NCBI RefSeq assembly: GCF_040409955.1
Contig: NZ_CP123389.1
Span: forward strand, 124,001 to 188,000
Reading direction: 5' to 3'
Length of the DNA stretch: 64,000 nt
Source of the DNA: Salipiger sp. H15
Lineage (GTDB): Bacteria > Pseudomonadota > Alphaproteobacteria > Rhodobacterales > Rhodobacteraceae
Within the stretch, counting starts at the first letter, position 1; the number at the start of each line of letters is the position of its first letter. The notes under the pieces were generated by a model. It searched no databases and had not been told where the DNA came from. It saw only the letters and a program-made list of their open reading frames with translations. Position numbers and translations under genes: made by a program. Below, piece after piece: positions 60,326-64,000 of this stretch.

Positions 60326-61662
60326 CCGACGACACCCCCAACCTCGTGCGGCTGGTCGAGGACGACGCCGCGCTGCTCGCCGCCACCGCGCAGGGGCTTG
60401 CCATGGCGGGCTTCACCGCCGAGCCCTACGCCGACCCGCTGGCCGCGCTCGAGGGGCTGGGGCCGGACTGGCCCGGCGTCGTGCTGTCGGATGTACGGAT
60501 GCCGGGGATCGACGGGATCGAACTGGCCGCGCGCATCCGCGCGATCGACCCCGAGCTGCCGGTGATCCTGCTGACCGGCCATGGCGATGTCGAGATGGCG
60601 GTGCAGGCGCTGCGCGACGGGGCCTACGACTTCATGACCAAGCCCGCCAGCCGCGCCACGCTCGAGACCACGCTGCGCCGGGCGCTGGCGGCGCGGCGGC
60701 TGGTGCTGGAGAACCGCCAGCTGCGACGCGAGCGCGATCAGGCCGTGCCCCCGGACGGGCTGATCGGCCGCAGCCCCGCCATCCGCCACATGCGTGCCAC
60801 CGCCGAGCACATCGCCCGTGCCGGGATGCACGCGCTCTTCACCGGCGAGGCGGGGGTGGGCAAGGAACGGCTCGCGCGGCACATCCACGCGATGAGCCCG
60901 CGCCGATCGCGTCCCTTCGTGGCGGTCAGCTGCGCCGCCATCGCGCCCGAGCGCTTCGACGCCGACTACCTCGGCTCGGTCGGCGGCAGCGGCCCGCACC
61001 TGCGCAGTTACGGCCGGATCGAGAGTGCCTCGCGCGGGATGCTCTACCTCAACGGCATCGAGGCGCTGACCCCGGAGATGCAGGCGCGGATGCTCGAGGT
61101 GATCGAGACGGGGACGGTCTGGCCGCTGGGGGCCAGCGATGCGCGGCCGGTCGACCTGTGGGTGATCGCCGCGACCCGCGCCGATCTCGCCTCGCTGGTC
61201 GCGGAGGGCAGGTTCCGCGCCGACCTCTACTACCGGCTGAGCGGGCTGACCCTGTCGCTGCCGCCGCTGCGGGCGCGCCGCGAGGACGTGCCGCTGCTGT
61301 TCCGGCATTTCGTGCAGCGCGCCACAGAGCGCAACGGTCAGAGGGTGCCGGCGCTGACCGAGGTCGACCAGGCGCATCTCGACGGGCATGACTGGCCGGG
61401 CAACCTGCGCGAACTCGAGCAGTTCGCCGAGGCCTTCTGCCTCGGGCTCGGCGCGGCGCCCGAGGGCACGCGCGGCGCCTCGCTCTCCGAGATGATCTCC
61501 CGCTACGAGGCCGCGCTGCTGCGCGACGCGCTGCGGCAGGAGGGCGGCAATGCCACCGCCGCGATGACCCGGCTGCAGGTCTCGCGCAAGACCTTCTACG
61601 ACAAGCTCGCGCGGCACGGCATCCGCAGCGGCGACTTCCGCGCCCCGCGGGGCGGCGCGTGA
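60322..61662 (+). CDS. dctD: DctD-related response regulator with degenerate sigma-54 activator domain
   Basis: A 446-residue protein with a normal receiver (Asp57 in LSDVRMPG, Lys107 in MTKPAS) and a C-terminal Fis HTH (NATAAMTRLQVSRKTFYDKL). In the central AAA+ domain, Walker A GEAGVGKE (175-182) is intact and the arginine-finger region ADLYYRLSG remains, but the GAFTGA loop is replaced around 219-224 by GSVGGS. Walker B reads MLYLNGI (240-246), lacking both acidic residues. It is unlikely to hydrolyse ATP or contact sigma-54, so it probably works as a simple DNA-binding regulator of dctA with sigma-70, as NtrC of Rhodobacter does. It is preceded by the matching kinase. Confidence 0.88.
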   Translation: MTDDTPNLVRLVEDDAALLAATAQGLAMAGFTAEPYADPLAALEGLGPDWPGVVLSDVRMPGIDGIELAARIRAIDPELPVILLTGHGDVEMAVQALRDGAYDFMTKPASRATLETTLRRALAARRLVLENRQLRRERDQAVPPDGLIGRSPAIRHMRATAEHIARAGMHALFTGEAGVGKERLARHIHAMSPRRSRPFVAVSCAAIAPERFDADYLGSVGGSGPHLRSYGRIESASRGMLYLNGIEALTPEMQARMLEVIETGTVWPLGASDARPVDLWVIAATRADLASLVAEGRFRADLYYRLSGLTLSLPPLRARREDVPLLFRHFVQRATERNGQRVPALTEVDQAHLDGHDWPGNLRELEQFAEAFCLGLGAAPEGTRGASLSEMISRYEAALLRDALRQEGGNATAAMTRLQVSRKTFYDKLARHGIRSGDFRAPRGGA

Positions 61663-61670
61663 GAGGTGGC

Positions 61671-62369
61671 TCAGAGTTCGAGCGGCGAATTCTCGTCCGC
61701 GATGAGCGCGCTCAGCAGGCCGCGGCGGGTGTTCTCGGTGTGCAGGCTGATCGCCTCGCGCGCCGCGGCGCCGTCGCGGGCGCGCAGCGCGGCGACGATA
61801 CGGCTGTGGTCTTCCTGCGTTTCGGGGGTCACGTCGCGGATCGTCGCGCCCATGTGGAAGAGCCGCGTGCATTCCTCGAGATAGCCGGTGATCAGCGCGT
61901 GCAGCCGCGGCACCCGCGCGCCGAGGGCGATGGCGGCGTGGAAGCGGTTGTTGGCGGCGACGAACTCGAGCACCGGCAGGCTCTTGTCCTGCCCGTAGGT
62001 CTGGTGCGACAGGGTCTCGAGGTCGTCGAGCTCCTCGTCGGTCATGCGCAGCGCGGCCAGCTCCGCCGCCACCGCCTCCAGCGCCTTGCGCACGGTGAAG
62101 ATGTCGGTGATGTCCTTCACGGTGACCGGGGTCACCCGGTAGCCGCGCCGGGGAAAGGCCTCGACCAGCCCCTCGAGCGTGAGCCGGGCCAGCGCCTCGC
62201 GCACCGGCGTCTTGCTCATCGACAGCCGCGCCGCCAGCTCCTGCTCGCCGATGTCGGTGCCCGGGCGCAGCGCGCAGGTGATGATCTCCTCGCGCAGCCG
62301 GGCATAGGCCTGATCGGTGAGCGAGACCGCCTTGCCGCGCTCGCTCGCGGGTTTCTGCATTTTCGTCAT
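61671..62369 (-). CDS. GntR-family (FadR/VanR-type) transcriptional regulator
   Basis: A 232-residue regulator. The winged HTH (residues 15-85: LTDQAYARLREEIITCALRPGT then EQELAARLSMSKTPVREALARL and EGLVEAFPRRGYRVTPV) is followed by a helical FCD domain with metal ligands in VAANNRFHAAIALGA and LHTENTRRGLL. It overlaps the aminotransferase stop by 4 bp and is the last gene of an SDR-aminotransferase-gntR operon, which it likely regulates. The ligand is unknown. Confidence 0.9.
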   Translation of the reverse strand: MTKMQKPASERGKAVSLTDQAYARLREEIITCALRPGTDIGEQELAARLSMSKTPVREALARLTLEGLVEAFPRRGYRVTPVTVKDITDIFTVRKALEAVAAELAALRMTDEELDDLETLSHQTYGQDKSLPVLEFVAANNRFHAAIALGARVPRLHALITGYLEECTRLFHMGATIRDVTPETQEDHSRIVAALRARDGAAAREAISLHTENTRRGLLSALIADENSPLEL

Positions 62370-63520
62370 GCCTGCTCCCTGTGGTCCCGTACGGCCCCTG
62401 CCATGCGCTGCAGTGCCTCGTCCAGCAGCTCCGGCGTGCAACCGTAGTTGAGCCGTGCCCAGCCTTCCAGACCTGACCCGAAGTCCGTGCCGCCGCTCAG
62501 GGCAACCCGGGCGCGATCGAGGAAGAACTCCGCCGCGGGGACCGGCAGGCCGAGCGCGCGGAAGTCGATCCAGGCGAGGAACCCGGCCTCGGGGGGCAGC
62601 ATCCGGGCACCGGGGATCAGCCCGGGAAGGCGCGCGGCCAGCAGGTCGCGGTTGCCCTCAAGACGCGCGCGGACGGCGTCGCGCCAGTCCGCGCAGCTCT
62701 CGTAGGCCGCGCTCATCCCGGCAAGGCCGAGCACGTTCACGCTGTCGACCATGCCGCGTTTCGCGCCCTCGAAGCGGGCGCGCATCGCGGCGTCGGGAAC
62801 GATGGCAAAGGCGGTCTTGAGCCCCGGCACGTTCCAGGTCTTGGAGGCGGCCATCAGCGTCACCGAGCGCGCGGCGATCTCGGGCGAGAGCGAGGCGGCG
62901 GGGATGTGGCGGCGCCCGTCCAGCACCAGCCCGCAATGGATCTCGTCGGAGATCAGCACCATGTCGTGGCGCAGGCAGAGCTCGGTGCGGAATTCCAGCT
63001 CGGCGCGGGTGTAGACCCGGCCGGTGGGGTTCTGCGGGTTGCACAGCAGCAGCGCGTCCGAGGCGCGGGCGGCCGCTTCCATCTCCTCCGCGTCGCTGGT
63101 CCAGCGCCCATCCTCGGGGCGCTGCCAGATCTCGTTGAGGGTCAGGCCCCAGTGCCCCGGCGCGGCGCGCAGCGGGGCATAGACCGGAAGCTCCTCCAGC
63201 AAGCCGCCGCCGGGCGAGGTGAAGGCCGACAGCGCCATGTTGAACCCGCCCTCGACCCCGGGCAGGAAGACCAGCCACTCGGGCTCGATCCGCCAGCCGT
63301 GGTCACGCAGCATCGCCCGGACCAGCACCTCGCGCTGCGCCTCGGTGGCCCGGCCGTAGCCGAGCACGCCATGGTCGAGCCGCGCCCGGATCGCCTCGGC
63401 GATGCGCGGATCGGCGGCGAAATCCATGTCGGCCACCCAGAGCGGCAGCACGTCCGCATCGTAGCGGCGCCACTTGTTGCTGTCGGTGCCGCGCCGGTCC
63501 GGCGCTGTCAGCGTCGTCAT
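62366..63520 (-). CDS. patB: PatB/MalY-type pyridoxal-phosphate aminotransferase or C-S lyase
   Basis: A 384-residue fold-type I PLP enzyme. The N-terminal RRGTDSNKWRRY and VLPLWVADMDF are PatB/MalY signatures, LCNPQNPTGRVY and LISDEIHCGLVLDG contact PLP, and the Schiff-base Lys lies in LMAASKTWNVPGLK. MalY/PatB enzymes cleave cystathionine or transaminate cysteine. A homocysteine or sulfonate context cannot be inferred here. ATG 63520 overlaps the SDR stop. The physiological substrate is not determined. Confidence 0.88.
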   Translation of the reverse strand: MTTLTAPDRRGTDSNKWRRYDADVLPLWVADMDFAADPRIAEAIRARLDHGVLGYGRATEAQREVLVRAMLRDHGWRIEPEWLVFLPGVEGGFNMALSAFTSPGGGLLEELPVYAPLRAAPGHWGLTLNEIWQRPEDGRWTSDAEEMEAAARASDALLLCNPQNPTGRVYTRAELEFRTELCLRHDMVLISDEIHCGLVLDGRRHIPAASLSPEIAARSVTLMAASKTWNVPGLKTAFAIVPDAAMRARFEGAKRGMVDSVNVLGLAGMSAAYESCADWRDAVRARLEGNRDLLAARLPGLIPGARMLPPEAGFLAWIDFRALGLPVPAAEFFLDRARVALSGGTDFGSGLEGWARLNYGCTPELLDEALQRMAGAVRDHREQA

Positions 63521-64000
63521 CACAGCCCCCGGATCATCCCGCCATCGACCCGGATCATCGAGCCGGTGACGTAGGCCGCCTGCGCCGAGCAGAGGAAGGT
63601 GACCACCGCGCCGAACTCCTCTGGGGTGCCGTAGCGGCCCGCGGGGATGGTCTTGCGGCTGGCCTCCTGCACCGCCTCGAGCGAGGCGCCGGACTTGTCG
63701 GCCTTGATCCCGTCGAGCTGCGCCAGCCGGTCGGTCGCAATCCGGCCCGGCAGCACCATGTTCACCGTCACCCCATGCGGCGCGACCTCCTCGGCGAGGG
63801 TCTTCGACCAGCCCGCCACCGCGCCGCGCACGCCGTTCGAGAGCGCGAGGTTCGGGATCGGCTGCACGATGCCCGACGAGCCGATGGTGACCACCCGGCC
63901 CCAGCCCTGCGCGATCATGCCGGGCAGCGCCGCGTCGGTGATCGCGAAGATCGGCGTGGCCATGGCCTCGAAGGCCGCGGCCCAAGCCGCCGTGCTCTGG
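63520..64000 (-). CDS. SDR-family oxidoreductase, N-terminus cut by window edge
   Basis: The C-terminal 160 residues of a classical SDR (FabG-like). It contains GWGRVVTIGSSGIVQPIPNLALS, then NMVLPGRIATDRL and the C-terminal YVTGSMIRVDGGMIRG. The usual catalytic Tyr-x3-Lys is replaced by SNGVR (Ser and Arg), so normal dehydrogenase chemistry is doubtful. This subgroup recurs in proteobacteria with the LALSN pattern. The cofactor-binding N-terminus lies outside the window. It is the first gene of the operon with patB and gntR within this view. Confidence 0.8.
   Translation of the reverse strand, partial: QSTAAWAAAFEAMATPIFAITDAALPGMIAQGWGRVVTIGSSGIVQPIPNLALSNGVRGAVAGWSKTLAEEVAPHGVTVNMVLPGRIATDRLAQLDGIKADKSGASLEAVQEASRKTIPAGRYGTPEEFGAVVTFLCSAQAAYVTGSMIRVDGGMIRGL

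Overview
The window is a roughly 68% GC, gene-dense piece of an alphaproteobacterial replicon. Codon usage, the complete repABC cassette, the paired TRAP/TTT/ABC transporter loci and the PaaX-type phenylacetate cluster all point to Rhodobacterales (roseobacter or Salipiger-like). The genus is an inference and not proven. Because repA, repB, repC, a perfect centromere palindrome and a candidate counter-transcribed RNA are all present, the window is most likely part of a large plasmid or chromid rather than the main chromosome.

Layout. 1-6630: a cut-off sugar-acid dehydrogenase, then a tripartite tricarboxylate transporter (tctABC), a LysR regulator with two helix-turn-helix domains, and on the opposite strand a two-gene unit (amidohydrolase plus 4,5-dihydroxyphthalate decarboxylase-like protein). 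The two promoters share a 27-bp motif, suggesting one regulon for an imported carboxylate, possibly aromatic. 6700-11180: repABC (minus strand), parS, ctRNA candidate, and a divergent parDE toxin-antitoxin pair. 11250-15000: an MFS exporter, a uracil/xanthine permease and a luciferase-like monooxygenase. 15250-36300: a large phenylacetate degradation locus. It holds the paaX repressor, pcaF-paaABCDE, an extra PaaC-like protein, paaZ and paaY on the plus strand, paaG-paaI-paaK-tetR on the minus strand, then paaN, a five-gene branched-chain-type ABC importer and a fused hydratase/3-hydroxyacyl-CoA dehydrogenase on the plus strand. A TetR-type operator occurs at both main promoters.

36330-41660: a ugp-like glycerol-3-phosphate ABC importer with an endonuclease/exonuclease/phosphatase-family enzyme at the end of its operon. 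41679-49592: L-2-hydroxyglutarate oxidase followed upstream by a DctB/DctD-like two-component system, DUF1850, a fused TRAP permease and a TAXI binding protein, all on the minus strand. 49951-54100: an AraC regulator, a TonB-dependent siderophore receptor and a broken siderophore-binding protein gene. 54220-56526: a CNNM/CBS transporter and a TerC protein. 57137-61662: dctA divergent from a second dctB-dctD pair whose DctD has lost the hallmark sigma-54 motifs. 61671-64000: a GntR regulator, a PatB-type aminotransferase and an SDR cut by the window edge.

Overall this is an accessory, catabolic and transport-rich region in which most operons carry their own local regulator. No tRNA, rRNA, insertion sequence or CRISPR array was seen.
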